Positions 17,757-26,008 of a stretch of DNA of 64,000 nt are shown here, in pieces. How positions within the stretch are numbered: the stretch's first letter is position 1; every line of letters begins with the position of its first letter. Below the pieces are notes generated by a model. It ran no database searches, was not told the DNA's origin, and worked only from the letters and a program-made list of their open reading frames with translations. This DNA is from Streptomyces toyocaensis (GTDB lineage: Bacteria > Actinomycetota > Actinomycetes > Streptomycetales > Streptomycetaceae): NCBI RefSeq assembly GCF_000725125.1, contig NZ_JFCB01000026.1:50954-114953 (forward strand). The letters are read 5' to 3'. Both the position numbers and the translations under genes were made by a program.

Positions 17757-19210
17757 GCTCCGTTCCCCGGCTGGTGATCGCCGCGCCGTCGTCGGGCAGC
17801 GGCAAGACCACCGTCGCCACGGGCTTGATGGCCGCGCTGTCCGCGCGGGGGTTCGCCGTGTCCCCGCACAAGGTGGGGCCCGACTACATCGATCCCGGGT
17901 ACCACGCGCTCGCCACCGGGCGGGTGGGGCGGAACCTCGACGCGTACCTGTGCGGGCCGGAGCTGGTCGCCCCGCTGTTCGCGCACGGTGCGCGGGGGTG
18001 CGACATCGCCGTGGTCGAGGGGGTGATGGGGCTGTACGACGGGGCCGCCGGTGAGGGCGAGCTGGCGTCCACCGCACAGGTGGCGAAGCTGCTGCGGGCG
18101 CCCGTCGTGCTCGTCGTGGACGCGTCGTCGCAGTCGCGGTCGGTGGCGGCGCTGGTGCACGGGTTCGTGAGCTGGGATCCGGAGGTGCGGGTCGCAGGGG
18201 TGATCCTGAACAAGGTCGCCTCGGACCGGCACGAGGGGTTGGTGCGGGAGGCGCTGGACTCCGTCGGGGTGCCGGTGCTGGGGGTGTTGCGGCGGGCCGC
18301 CCGGGTCGAGACGCCGTCCCGGCATCTGGGGCTGGTGCCGGTCGCCGAGCGGGGCGCCTTGGCGGTCGAGGCTGTTGCCGCGATGGCCGCGCAGGTGGCC
18401 GACGGGTGTGATCTGCCGGCGCTGGTCGCGCTGGCGCGGAGTGCGGGTCCCTTGGCGGGTGCGGCGTGGGACGCGGGTGAGGCCTTGGCCTCCTCGCCCC
18501 CGCCGCCCCTTCCCGTCCCGGCCCCGGGGGCGCTGCCCCCGGACCCCCGTTCGGCCCTGGACGGGCCTCGTCCTCAAGCGCCGGACGGGCTGGGAGACGC
18601 CGGGCGGGGTGTGAGGGTTGCCGTCGCGGGTGGGAGCGCCTTCACCTTCTCGTACGCCGAGCACGCCGAGTTGCTGACCGCTGCCGGGGCCGAGGTCGTC
18701 ACCTTCGATCCGTTGCGTGACGAGGAGTTGCCCGAGGGGACGGCCGGGCTGGTCGTCGGCGGAGGGTTCCCCGAGGTGTACGCCTCCGAGCTGTCCGCCA
18801 ACGAGGCGCTGCGCGAGGCCGTTGCCCAACTCGCCCTCGGCGGGGCACCCGTGGCGGCCGAGTGCGCCGGGTTGCTGTATCTGTGCCGGGAGCTCGACGG
18901 GCTGCCCCTGTGCGGGGTGCTGGACGCCTCCGCGCGGATGTCGGGGCGGCTGACCCTGGGTTACCGGGACGCGGTGGCCGTGAACGACAGCGTGCTGGCG
19001 CCCGCCGGTACGCGGATGCGGGGACACGAGTTCCACCGGACCGTCGTCGAACCGGGGGCCGGGGACCGGCCCGCCTGGGGGACGCGGATGCCGGAGCGAC
19101 GTGTCGAGGGATTCGTACAGCGCGGTGTGCACGCGAGCTATCTGCACACGCACTGGGCGTCCGAGCCCGGTGTCGCCCGTCGGTTCGTGGAGAGGTGCCG
19201 GACGTCATGA
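17753..19210 (+). CDS. cobB: Cobyrinate a,c-diamide synthase CobB/CbiA with a repeat-derived insertion
   Basis: The 485-residue amidotransferase converts (hydrogeno)cobyrinic acid to the a,c-diamide with glutamine and ATP. Residues 11-20 form the P-loop APSSGSGKTT; KVGPDYIDPGYH follows. The glutaminase half starts near residue 285 (VAVAGGSAFTFSYAEHAELL) and carries the nucleophile in AECAGLLYL near residue 370. Between the two domains, residues about 247-284 are a proline-rich stretch not expected in the family. Its DNA (18496-18593) matches the intergenic repeat found after cobC, so a repeat copy appears to have inserted in frame into the interdomain linker. The rest of the protein looks intact. 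Confidence 0.93.
   Translation: MSSVPRLVIAAPSSGSGKTTVATGLMAALSARGFAVSPHKVGPDYIDPGYHALATGRVGRNLDAYLCGPELVAPLFAHGARGCDIAVVEGVMGLYDGAAGEGELASTAQVAKLLRAPVVLVVDASSQSRSVAALVHGFVSWDPEVRVAGVILNKVASDRHEGLVREALDSVGVPVLGVLRRAARVETPSRHLGLVPVAERGALAVEAVAAMAAQVADGCDLPALVALARSAGPLAGAAWDAGEALASSPPPPLPVPAPGALPPDPRSALDGPRPQAPDGLGDAGRGVRVAVAGGSAFTFSYAEHAELLTAAGAEVVTFDPLRDEELPEGTAGLVVGGGFPEVYASELSANEALREAVAQLALGGAPVAAECAGLLYLCRELDGLPLCGVLDASARMSGRLTLGYRDAVAVNDSVLAPAGTRMRGHEFHRTVVEPGAGDRPAWGTRMPERRVEGFVQRGVHASYLHTHWASEPGVARRFVERCRTS
18496..18593 (+). repeat. GC-rich dispersed repeat, copy A, inside cobB
   Basis: This stretch shares with 27070-27148 the 5' part CCCCCGCCGCCCCTTCCCG, the hairpin CCGGGGGC-GCT-GCCCCCGG (18524-18542) followed by ACCCCCG, and the 3' part CTC(A/G)A(A/G)CGCCGGA(C/G)GGGCTG. 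Copy A has about 20 additional bases between hairpin and 3' part. It keeps the cobB frame open and encodes the proline-rich linker. Similar GC-rich elements are, in my recollection, common between genes in Streptomyces; I could not search for more copies. Confidence 0.75.
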
Positions 19211-19938
19211 GCAGCAGGCTGATCGGGGTCGGGGTGGGGCCCGGGGATCCGGAGCTGGTGACCGTCAAGGGGGTCAACGCGCTGCGGGCCGCGGACGTCG
19301 TCGTCGTACCGGTCATGGACACGGGTGAGCGCGGGCGGGCCGAGGCGACCGTGCTGCACTACGTGGACGCCGGGAAGGTCGTCCGGGTGGTGTTCGCGCT
19401 GAACGAGCGGACCGACCGGGCGCGCCGTGAGGCGGCCTGGGACACCGCCGGCGGGCGGGTCGTGGAACTGCTGCGGGAGCGCGGGACCGTCGCCTTCGCG
19501 ACGATCGGGGATCCCAACGTGTACTCGACGTTCACGTATCTCGCCCAGACCGTCACCGAGTCCGTGCCGGGCACGGTCGTCGAGACCGTGCCCGGGATCA
19601 CCGCGATGCAGGACCTCGCGGCGCGTTCCGGGGCGGTGCTGGCCGAGGGGACCGAGCCGCTCACACTGGTGCCGGTGACCGCCGGGGCCGCCGTGCTCAA
19701 GGACGCCCTGGCCGGGCCTGGGACCGTCGTCGCGTACAAGTTCGGGCGGCAGGCCGGTGAGGTCGCCGAGGCGCTGCGGGAGACCGGGCGGATGGAGGAC
19801 GCGGTGTGGGGGTCGGCGCTCGGGCTGCCGGAGGAGTCGGTGCGGCCGGCCGCGGAGCTCGGCGGGACACCACTGCCGTACCTGTCGACGCTCATCGCGC
19901 CGCCGCGGCGCGACGGCGGGCGGGGCGGCAAACTGTGA
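19207..19938 (+). CDS. cobI: Precorrin-2 C20-methyltransferase CobI/CbiL
   Basis: The 243-residue S-adenosylmethionine-dependent methylase adds the C20 methyl group to precorrin-2 (or its cobalt form). It has the tetrapyrrole-methylase N-terminus GVGVGPGDPELVTVKGVNAL, the GDPNVYSTFTYL loop (precorrin-2 methylase signature) and VPGITAMQDLAARSG. Length is typical. The ATG overlaps the cobB stop, and it is the last gene of the first cobalamin transcription unit; the next gene is on the opposite strand. Confidence 0.93.
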   Translation: MSSRLIGVGVGPGDPELVTVKGVNALRAADVVVVPVMDTGERGRAEATVLHYVDAGKVVRVVFALNERTDRARREAAWDTAGGRVVELLRERGTVAFATIGDPNVYSTFTYLAQTVTESVPGTVVETVPGITAMQDLAARSGAVLAEGTEPLTLVPVTAGAAVLKDALAGPGTVVAYKFGRQAGEVAEALRETGRMEDAVWGSALGLPEESVRPAAELGGTPLPYLSTLIAPPRRDGGRGGKL

Positions 19939-19955
19939 ACCGGCCCGGCTCCCGG

Positions 19956-20684
19956 TCAGTGCGCGGCGCCCACCACCAGCCAGATGAACAGCGCCCCCGC
20001 GACCGTGCACAGCAGCGTGGTGCGGGCCGGGTGCTCGTGGTGGGCCTCGGGCAGGATCTCGGCCGCCGCGAGGTACAGCAGGGCGCCTCCGAACAGGCCG
20101 AGGTAGCCGCCGAGCAGGGGTTCCGGGATCGTGAAGAGCAGGGTCGACGCGGCTCCGGCGACCGGTGCAGCGGCGTCCGCGACCAGCATCGTCAGCGCGC
20201 GGCGACGGGCGTTTCCGTAGACCCGCGTGAGCGTGTACGTGTTGAAGCCGTCGGCGAAGTCGTGGGCGATCACGGCCACCGCGACGGCGGCGCCCATGCC
20301 GCCGTCGATCTGGAAGGCGGCGCCGATGGCCACACCGTCCATGGCGCTGTGACCGACCATCGCGGCGGCGGCCGTCAGCCCCACCTCGGGTGTCCGGCCG
20401 TTCCTCTCCCCGGCGCCGTGCGACGCCTGCCGGTGGGCCAGCAGTCGTTCCACCAGATGGGCGAGCAGGAAGCCCGCGACGAAGAGCAGCAGGGCCACGG
20501 GCACCCCGTGCACCTCGGTGCCGGCCGCCTCCAGGGACTCCGGGAGGAGTTCAAGGCCCACGACGCCCAGCATCAGTCCGCCGGCCAGGCCCAGCACCAG
20601 GTGGCGGCGGTCGGTCACGCGGTGTGCCGACCAGCCGCCGGCCAGCGTCATCAGGAACGCGCCGAGCGCGACGAGGACCGCCAT
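19956..20684 (-). CDS. ZIP-family metal transporter
   Basis: The 242-residue membrane protein has about eight hydrophobic segments. It carries ZIP metal-site motifs: GHSAMDGVAIGAAF in TM4 (His and Asp metal ligands) and AHDFADGFNTYTL in TM5. A short histidine-containing loop precedes TM4. ZIP proteins move zinc, iron, manganese or cobalt toward the cytosol. Its place inside the cobalamin cluster, on the opposite strand, suggests a metal-supply role, possibly cobalt, but specificity cannot be read from sequence. The ATG at 20684 has GAAGAG upstream. A 16-bp palindrome lies between it and divergent cobM. Confidence 0.85.
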   Translation of the reverse strand: MAVLVALGAFLMTLAGGWSAHRVTDRRHLVLGLAGGLMLGVVGLELLPESLEAAGTEVHGVPVALLLFVAGFLLAHLVERLLAHRQASHGAGERNGRTPEVGLTAAAAMVGHSAMDGVAIGAAFQIDGGMGAAVAVAVIAHDFADGFNTYTLTRVYGNARRRALTMLVADAAAPVAGAASTLLFTIPEPLLGGYLGLFGGALLYLAAAEILPEAHHEHPARTTLLCTVAGALFIWLVVGAAH

Positions 20685-20711
20685 GTGCTCTTCGTATCCG
20701 ATCGGCGGTAC

Positions 20712-20727
20712 GTCACGCACGCGTGAC
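20712..20727. promoter_or_regulatory. 16-bp palindrome between ZIP transporter and cobM
   Basis: GTCACGC (20712-20718) and GCGTGAC (20721-20727) form a perfect inverted repeat around AC. It is 28 bases from the ZIP gene start and 54 bases from the cobM start, a good position for a shared operator. I do not recognise the cognate regulator. Confidence 0.5.
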
Positions 20728-20780
20728 AGCCGTTCACCATCCACCGACTTCGACCTACTCGCAGAAGAGGACCCATTCCC

Positions 20781-21599
20781 ATGGCCGACGCCCCCACCGG
20801 CAAGGTGACCTTCGTCGGGGCCGGCCCCGGCGCCGCCGATCTGCTGACGTTCCGTGCCGCGCGGGCCATCGCCGAGGCCGATGTCGTCATCTGGGCCGCC
20901 AGCCTGGTCCAGGAGGACGTGCTCCGGCACGCGCGCGAGGACGCCGAGATCCTCGACTCGGCGACCATGTCCCTGGAGGACGTCGTGGCCGTGTACGGGC
21001 GGGCCCGCGCGGAGGGGCTGAAGGTCGCGCGGATCCACTCGGGCGACCCCGCGCTGTGGGGCGGCACGCAGGAGCAGGTCGACCGGTGTGCGGAGCTCGG
21101 CATCGCGACCGAGATCGTGCCCGGGGTCTCGTCCTTCTCGGCCGTCGCGGCGCTCGCACAGCGCGAGCTGACCATTCCCGAAGTGGCGCAGTCGGTCGTG
21201 CTGACCCGGCTCGGCGGCGGCAAGACGCCGATGCCGCCCGGCGAGGAGGTCCGCGAGTTCGCACGGCACGGCACCACCATGGCGGTCTTCCTGTCGGCCG
21301 CCCGCAGCGGGCAGCTGGTGCGCGAGCTGCTGGAGGGCGGCTACCCGACGTCCACGCCGGTCGTCGTCGCGTACCAGGCGACCTGGCCGGAGGAACTGGT
21401 CGTGAAGTGCACCGTCGGCACGCTGGAGGAGACGGTCAAGGAGCACAAGCTGTGGAAGCACACGCTGTTCCTGGTCGGCCCGGCGCTCGACGCGCACGGC
21501 ACCCGCTCGCACCTGTACCACCCCGGTCACTTCCACGGCTTCCGCAAGGCCGACCCCCAGGCGCGCCGGGAGCTGCGTTCGCGGGGTGCGAGCACGTGA
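20781..21599 (+). CDS. cobM: Precorrin-4 C11-methyltransferase CobM/CbiF
   Basis: The 272-residue methylase adds the C11 methyl group to precorrin-4. Motifs visible are VGAGPGAADLLTFRAARAI (S-adenosylmethionine site), IHSGDPALWGGTQEQ and VPGVSSFSAVAALAQRELTIPEVAQSVVLTR, which is characteristic of CobM/CbiF. AGAAGAGG lies upstream of the ATG. The gene starts the second half of the cobalamin cluster, and its stop overlaps cobL (GTGA). No second B12 riboswitch is visible in the 96-base upstream gap, so this half has its own, non-riboswitch promoter or is expressed by other means. Confidence 0.94.
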   Translation: MADAPTGKVTFVGAGPGAADLLTFRAARAIAEADVVIWAASLVQEDVLRHAREDAEILDSATMSLEDVVAVYGRARAEGLKVARIHSGDPALWGGTQEQVDRCAELGIATEIVPGVSSFSAVAALAQRELTIPEVAQSVVLTRLGGGKTPMPPGEEVREFARHGTTMAVFLSAARSGQLVRELLEGGYPTSTPVVVAYQATWPEELVVKCTVGTLEETVKEHKLWKHTLFLVGPALDAHGTRSHLYHPGHFHGFRKADPQARRELRSRGAST

Positions 21600-22837
21600 T
21601 CACCGTCGTCGGGATGGGGGCCGGGGCGCCGGTCGACACCCGGGTGGCGGCCGGGGCGGAGCTGGTGGTCGGCGGGCGGCGGCACCTGGACGCCGTGCGG
21701 CTGCCGGAGGGGGCCGAGCGGATCGTGCTCGGGCCGCTGGCGCCGGCCCTCGACACCGTGGAGACGTACGTCGCGGAGGGGCGGCCCGTGGTGGTGCTGG
21801 CGTCCGGCGACCCCGGGTTCTTCGGGATCGTGCGGGTGCTGGCGGAGCGGTTCGGGGCCGAGCGGCTCGACGTCCGGCCCGGTGTCCCGTCCGTGGCCGC
21901 CGCGTTCGCGCGGATCGGGCTGCCGTGGGACGACGCCGTGGTGGTCAGCGCGCACGGCAGGGACCCGCGCACGGCGGTGAACCTGTGCCGGGCGCTGCCG
22001 AAGGTCGCCGTGCTGACCGGGCCGGGGGCCGGTCCGGCCGAGCTGGGGGCGGCGCTGCGGGACCACGAACGTCTGCTGGTCGTCGCCTCCGCGCTCGGCT
22101 GTGCCGGGGAGCGCGTGGAGCGGGTGACGCCCGCCGAGGCCGCCGCCCGGGACTGGGGCACGGCGGTGAGCGTGGTGCTGTGCCTGGCCGGGACGCGGGC
22201 CCCGGGGCCGGGGCCGGTCCGGACGGTCGCGGGGCCGCCGGCCGGGCCCGCCGGATGGGCGCTCGAGGAGGCGGAGTTCACCCACCGCGACTCCATGATC
22301 ACCAAGTCCGAGGTGCGGGCGCTGGCGCTGGCCCGGCTCGGACCGCGTCCCGGGGAGCTGGTGTGGGACGTGGGGGCGGGGTCGGGATCCGTCGCCGTGG
22401 AGTGCGCGCGGCTGGGCGCCGCCGTCACCGCCGTGGAGAAGACCCCGGACGGGGTGGAGCGCGTCCGCGCGAACGCCGTCGCGCACGGGGTCGACGTCCA
22501 GGTGGTGCACGGGGCGGCGCCGGAGGTGCTGGCCGGCCTGGAGGACGATCCCGACGCGGTGTTCGTCGGCGGGGGCGGGCGGGAGCTGCCGGCCGTCGTC
22601 ACCGCGTGCGCGCGGCGGGCCCGGCGGACCGTGGTGGTCGCCCTGGCCGCCCTCGACCGGGTGCCCGCCGTGCGCGAGGCGCTGGCCGGCGCCGGGTTCG
22701 GCTGCGACGGGGTGTTGCTGCAGTCGTCGCGGCTGGCGCCGCTGCCCGGGGACGTCACCCGGCTGGCGGCCACCAATCCCGTTTTCCTGCTGTGGGGCGT
22801 CCGGTCCCACGGCCGTACCGAAGGAGTCGACCAGTGA
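21596..22837 (+). CDS. cobL: Precorrin-6Y methyltransferase CobL (CbiE-CbiT fusion)
   Basis: The 413-residue bifunctional enzyme methylates C5 and C15 and decarboxylates the C12 side chain. Residues 1-205 are the CbiE tetrapyrrole-methylase part (ASGDPGFFGIVRVL, RPGVPSVAAAFARIGLPWDD). The CbiT part starts near residue 225 with THRDSMITKSEVRALALA and has the Rossmann motif WDVGAGSGSVAVECA. Fusion of both halves is normal for CobL. It overlaps both neighbours by GTGA. Confidence 0.94.
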   Translation: MITVVGMGAGAPVDTRVAAGAELVVGGRRHLDAVRLPEGAERIVLGPLAPALDTVETYVAEGRPVVVLASGDPGFFGIVRVLAERFGAERLDVRPGVPSVAAAFARIGLPWDDAVVVSAHGRDPRTAVNLCRALPKVAVLTGPGAGPAELGAALRDHERLLVVASALGCAGERVERVTPAEAAARDWGTAVSVVLCLAGTRAPGPGPVRTVAGPPAGPAGWALEEAEFTHRDSMITKSEVRALALARLGPRPGELVWDVGAGSGSVAVECARLGAAVTAVEKTPDGVERVRANAVAHGVDVQVVHGAAPEVLAGLEDDPDAVFVGGGGRELPAVVTACARRARRTVVVALAALDRVPAVREALAGAGFGCDGVLLQSSRLAPLPGDVTRLAATNPVFLLWGVRSHGRTEGVDQ

Positions 22838-24516
22838 TCGGCCTCATCTCCGCCACCGCGGCGGGAGCGGCAGCGCGGGACCGGCTGGCCGCCGCCTGGC
22901 CGGACCGTACGCGCGTGTACGAGGGTTCCGTCGCGGACGCCGTACGGACCGCGTTCGCCGAGTGCGAGCAGCTCGTGTGCTTCCTCGCCACGGGCGCCGT
23001 GGTGCGGCTGGTGGCACCTCTGCTGGACGACAAGCGGACCGACCCGGGCGTGGTCTGTGTCGACGAGGGCGGACGGTTCGCGGTGTCGCTGGTCGGCGGG
23101 CACGGCGGCGGGGCGAACGGGCTGGCCCGTGAGGTCGGCGAGGTGCTGGGCGCCGAGCCGGTGGTGACCACGGCGACCGACGCCGTCCGCCTGCCCGGCC
23201 TGGACACCCTCGGGCTGCCCGTGGAGGGGAACGTCGCCGCCGTGTCACGGGCCCTGCTGGACGGTGAGGCGGTGGCGCTGCGTGCCGAGGTGACCTGGCC
23301 GCTGCCGCCGCTGCCGGTCGCCGCCGACGGGGCGTACACGATCCGGGTCACGGACCGTCTGGTCGAACCGGGCGAGCGGGAGGCGGTGCTCCGGCCGCCC
23401 ACTCTGGTCGTCGGCGTCGGCGCCTCGAAGGGCGCCCCCGTGGACGAGGTGCTCGGTCTGGTCGAGGGCGCCCTGCGCGAGGCCGGGCTGTCGGCGGCGT
23501 CGCTCGCCGGGCTGGCCACCGTGGACGCCAAGGCCGACGAGCCCGGCGTCGTGGAGGCGGCGAGGCGGCTCGGAGTGCCGCTGGTGACGTACGGCGCCGA
23601 GGAGCTGGCGCGCGTCGAGGTGCCCAACCCGTCGGACGCGCCGCTCGCCGCCGTCGGCACCCCGTCGGTGGCGGAGGCCGCGGCGCTGGTGGGCGGGGGC
23701 GAACTCCTGGTGCCCAAGCGGAAGTCGGCGGCTCGTCCCGCGATGGCGACCTGTGCGGTGGTACGGCGGCCGGGACGCGGGCGGCTCGCGGTGGTGGGGC
23801 TGGGGCCCGGTGCGCGGGATCTGCTCACCCCGCGGGCGAAGGCGGAACTGCGCCGCGCCTCCGTGCTGGTGGGCCTGGACCAGTACGTCGACCAGATCCG
23901 CGATCTGCTGCGGCCGGGCACGCGCGTGCTGGAGTCCGGTCTCGGGGCGGAGGAGGAGCGGGCGCGCACGGCCGTCGCCGAGGCCCGGCGCGGGCAGGCG
24001 GTGGCGCTGATCGGGAGCGGGGACGCCGGCGTGTACGCCATGGCCTCCCCGGCGCTGGCGGAGGCGTCCGACGACATCGACGTGGTCGGGGTGCCGGGGG
24101 TGACGGCGGCGCTGGCGGCCGGGGCGCTCCTGGGGGCGCCGCTGGGCCACGACCACGTGTCGATCAGCCTGTCCGACCTGCACACCCCGTGGGAGGTCAT
24201 CGAGCGGCGGGTGCGCGCGGCGGCCGAGGCGGACCTGGTGGTGACGTTCTACAACCCGCGCAGCCGGGGCCGTGACTGGCAGCTGCCGAAGGCCCTCGCG
24301 ATCCTCGCGGAGCACCGGGCGCCGGCGACGCCGGCCGGGGTCGTGCGCAACGCGTCCCGCGCGGACGAGTCGAGCCGGCTGACCACGCTGGCCGCGCTGG
24401 ATCCGGCGTGGGTCGACATGATGACGGTCGTGACCGTGGGCAACACGGCGACCCGTGAGATCGCGGGGCGCATGGTCACCCCGCGCGGCTACCGCTGGCA
24501 GGAGGAGTCACGGTGA
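22834..24516 (+). CDS. cobJ: CbiG/CobE-CobJ fusion: cobalt-precorrin-5A hydrolase domain plus precorrin-3B C17-methyltransferase
   Basis: The 560-residue protein has two units. Residues 1 to about 300 resemble CbiG, including CFLATGAVVRLVAPLLDDKRTDP and GGHGGGANGLARE, and a CobE-type segment (VVGVGASKGAPVDEVLGLVE). From about residue 313 (VVGLGPGARDLLTPRAKAEL) it is a CobJ/CbiH ring-contraction methylase, with GSGDAGVYAMASPALA and DLVVTFYNPRSRGRDWQL. CbiG opens the delta-lactone in the anaerobic pathway, whereas CobJ contracts the ring; actinobacterial fusions like this are known. It therefore mixes features of both pathways. GTG start overlaps cobL and the stop overlaps cobH. Confidence 0.92.
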   Translation: MIGLISATAAGAAARDRLAAAWPDRTRVYEGSVADAVRTAFAECEQLVCFLATGAVVRLVAPLLDDKRTDPGVVCVDEGGRFAVSLVGGHGGGANGLAREVGEVLGAEPVVTTATDAVRLPGLDTLGLPVEGNVAAVSRALLDGEAVALRAEVTWPLPPLPVAADGAYTIRVTDRLVEPGEREAVLRPPTLVVGVGASKGAPVDEVLGLVEGALREAGLSAASLAGLATVDAKADEPGVVEAARRLGVPLVTYGAEELARVEVPNPSDAPLAAVGTPSVAEAAALVGGGELLVPKRKSAARPAMATCAVVRRPGRGRLAVVGLGPGARDLLTPRAKAELRRASVLVGLDQYVDQIRDLLRPGTRVLESGLGAEEERARTAVAEARRGQAVALIGSGDAGVYAMASPALAEASDDIDVVGVPGVTAALAAGALLGAPLGHDHVSISLSDLHTPWEVIERRVRAAAEADLVVTFYNPRSRGRDWQLPKALAILAEHRAPATPAGVVRNASRADESSRLTTLAALDPAWVDMMTVVTVGNTATREIAGRMVTPRGYRWQEESR

Positions 24517-25100
24517 ACCGTGTGGTGCACCCCATCGAGCAGGAGTCCTTCCGGCGACTGCGCGCCCGGCTGGACACCTCGCACTTCCCGCCGCTGACCC
24601 GGGCCGTGGTGGAGCGGGTCGTCCACTCCGCCGCCGACCTGGAGTACGCCTCCGATCTCGTCATGGACGAGGACGACCTGGTGAGGGCCCACGCCGCGCT
24701 GCACTCCGGGGCGCCGGTCGTGGCGGACGTGGAGATGGTCGCGGCGGGGATCACCCGCCGGGAGACCGTGTGCCGGCTGAAGGACGCCGTCTCCGGCCCC
24801 GGGCTGACGCGTTCCGCGCACGCCGTGCGCCTGGCGTACGAGGAGGTCGGACCCGGTGCCCTGTGGGTGATCGGCTGCGCGCCGACCGCCCTGGAGGAAC
24901 TGCTGGCCCTGGACGCCTCCCCCGCGCTCGTCATCGGTCTGCCCGTCGGTTTCGTCGGCGCGGCCGAGTCCAAGGCCGCGTTGCGGGAGAGCGGACTGCC
25001 CGCCGTGAGCAACGTGTCCGAGAAGGGCGGGTCGGCGGTCGCCGCCGCCGCGCTCAACGCCCTGCTGTACCACCCGATCTCATCCGAGGAGACCCTGTGA
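24513..25100 (+). CDS. cobH: Precorrin-8X methylmutase CobH/CbiC
   Basis: The 195-residue enzyme moves the C11 methyl group to C12, forming hydrogenobyrinic (or cobyrinic) acid. Family features: HPIEQESFRRLRA at the N-terminus, the catalytic histidine in ERVVHSAADLEYAS, ADVEMVAAGI and a C-terminal GLPVGFVGAAESKAAL with SNVSEKGGSAVAAAALNALL. Slightly short but complete. GTG start; overlaps the upstream and downstream genes. Confidence 0.95.
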   Translation: MNRVVHPIEQESFRRLRARLDTSHFPPLTRAVVERVVHSAADLEYASDLVMDEDDLVRAHAALHSGAPVVADVEMVAAGITRRETVCRLKDAVSGPGLTRSAHAVRLAYEEVGPGALWVIGCAPTALEELLALDASPALVIGLPVGFVGAAESKAALRESGLPAVSNVSEKGGSAVAAAALNALLYHPISSEETL

Positions 25101-26008
25101 CCACCCCGCCCGCCCTGCTCATCGCCGGCCACGGCACCCGGGACGACGCCGGAGCGGAGGCGTTCCGCGCCTTCGTGCGGGAGCTGGGCCGCCGTCACCC
25201 CGGGCTGCCCGTCGCGGGCGGCTTCATCGAGCTGTCCCCGCCCCCGCTGGGCGAGGCCGTCGGCGAGCTGGTGGAGCGGGGCGTGCGGCGGTTCGCCGCC
25301 GTGCCGCTGATGCTGGTGTCCGCCGGGCACGCCAAGGGCGACATCCCGGCCGCGCTGGCCCGCGAGAAGGAGCGTCACCCGGGCATCTCGTACACCTACG
25401 GCCGTCCGCTGGGCCCGCATCCCGCGCTGCTGAGCGTGCTGGAGCGGCGGCTGGCCCAGGCGATCGATCCGTCCTGGGACCCGGCCGAGGTGACCGTGCT
25501 CCTGGTGGGGCGCGGGTCGACGGACCCGGACGCCAACGCCGAGGTGTGCAAGGCGGCGCGGCTGCTGTGGGAGGGCCGCGGGTACGCGGGCGTGGAGACG
25601 GCGTTCGTGTCGCTGGCGGCGCCGGACGTGCCGAGCGGGCTGGACCGCTGCGCACGGCTGGGGGCGCGCAGGGTCGTCGTCCTGCCGTACTTCCTGTTCA
25701 CCGGGATCCTGCCGGACCGGGTGCGGCGGCAGACGGAGGAGTGGGCGGCGGCGCACCCACAGACGCAGGTGCGGTCGGCGGACGTCATCGGTCCGGAGCC
25801 GGAACTGCTGGATCTGGTGATGGAGCGGTACGAGGAGGCCGTCAAGGGCGACCTGCGGATGAACTGCGACTCGTGCGTGTACCGGATCGCGCTGCCGGGC
25901 TTCGAGGACAAGGTGGGGCAGCCGCAGCAGCCGCACTTCCACCCCGACGACGACGGCCACCACCACCACGGGCACGGGCACGGCCACGCGCACTCCCATG
26001 CGCACTGA
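25097..26008 (+). CDS. cbiX: Sirohydrochlorin cobaltochelatase CbiX, long form with His-rich tail
   Basis: The 303-residue protein has two CbiX-type chelatase repeats: IAGHGTRDDAGAEAFRAFV with its histidine near residue 10, and a second half with VTVLLVGRGSTDPDANAEV. Near residue 255 is MNCDSC, matching the MxCxxC iron-sulphur motif described for long CbiX proteins, and the C-terminus is extremely histidine-rich (about 14 His in the last 25 residues), probably for metal storage or delivery. CbiX inserts cobalt early, into sirohydrochlorin. Its presence beside CobN, the late-insertion chelatase, is notable. GTG start overlaps cobH; the 3' end overlaps cobC by 11 bases. Confidence 0.93.
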   Translation: MTTPPALLIAGHGTRDDAGAEAFRAFVRELGRRHPGLPVAGGFIELSPPPLGEAVGELVERGVRRFAAVPLMLVSAGHAKGDIPAALAREKERHPGISYTYGRPLGPHPALLSVLERRLAQAIDPSWDPAEVTVLLVGRGSTDPDANAEVCKAARLLWEGRGYAGVETAFVSLAAPDVPSGLDRCARLGARRVVVLPYFLFTGILPDRVRRQTEEWAAAHPQTQVRSADVIGPEPELLDLVMERYEEAVKGDLRMNCDSCVYRIALPGFEDKVGQPQQPHFHPDDDGHHHHGHGHGHAHSHAH

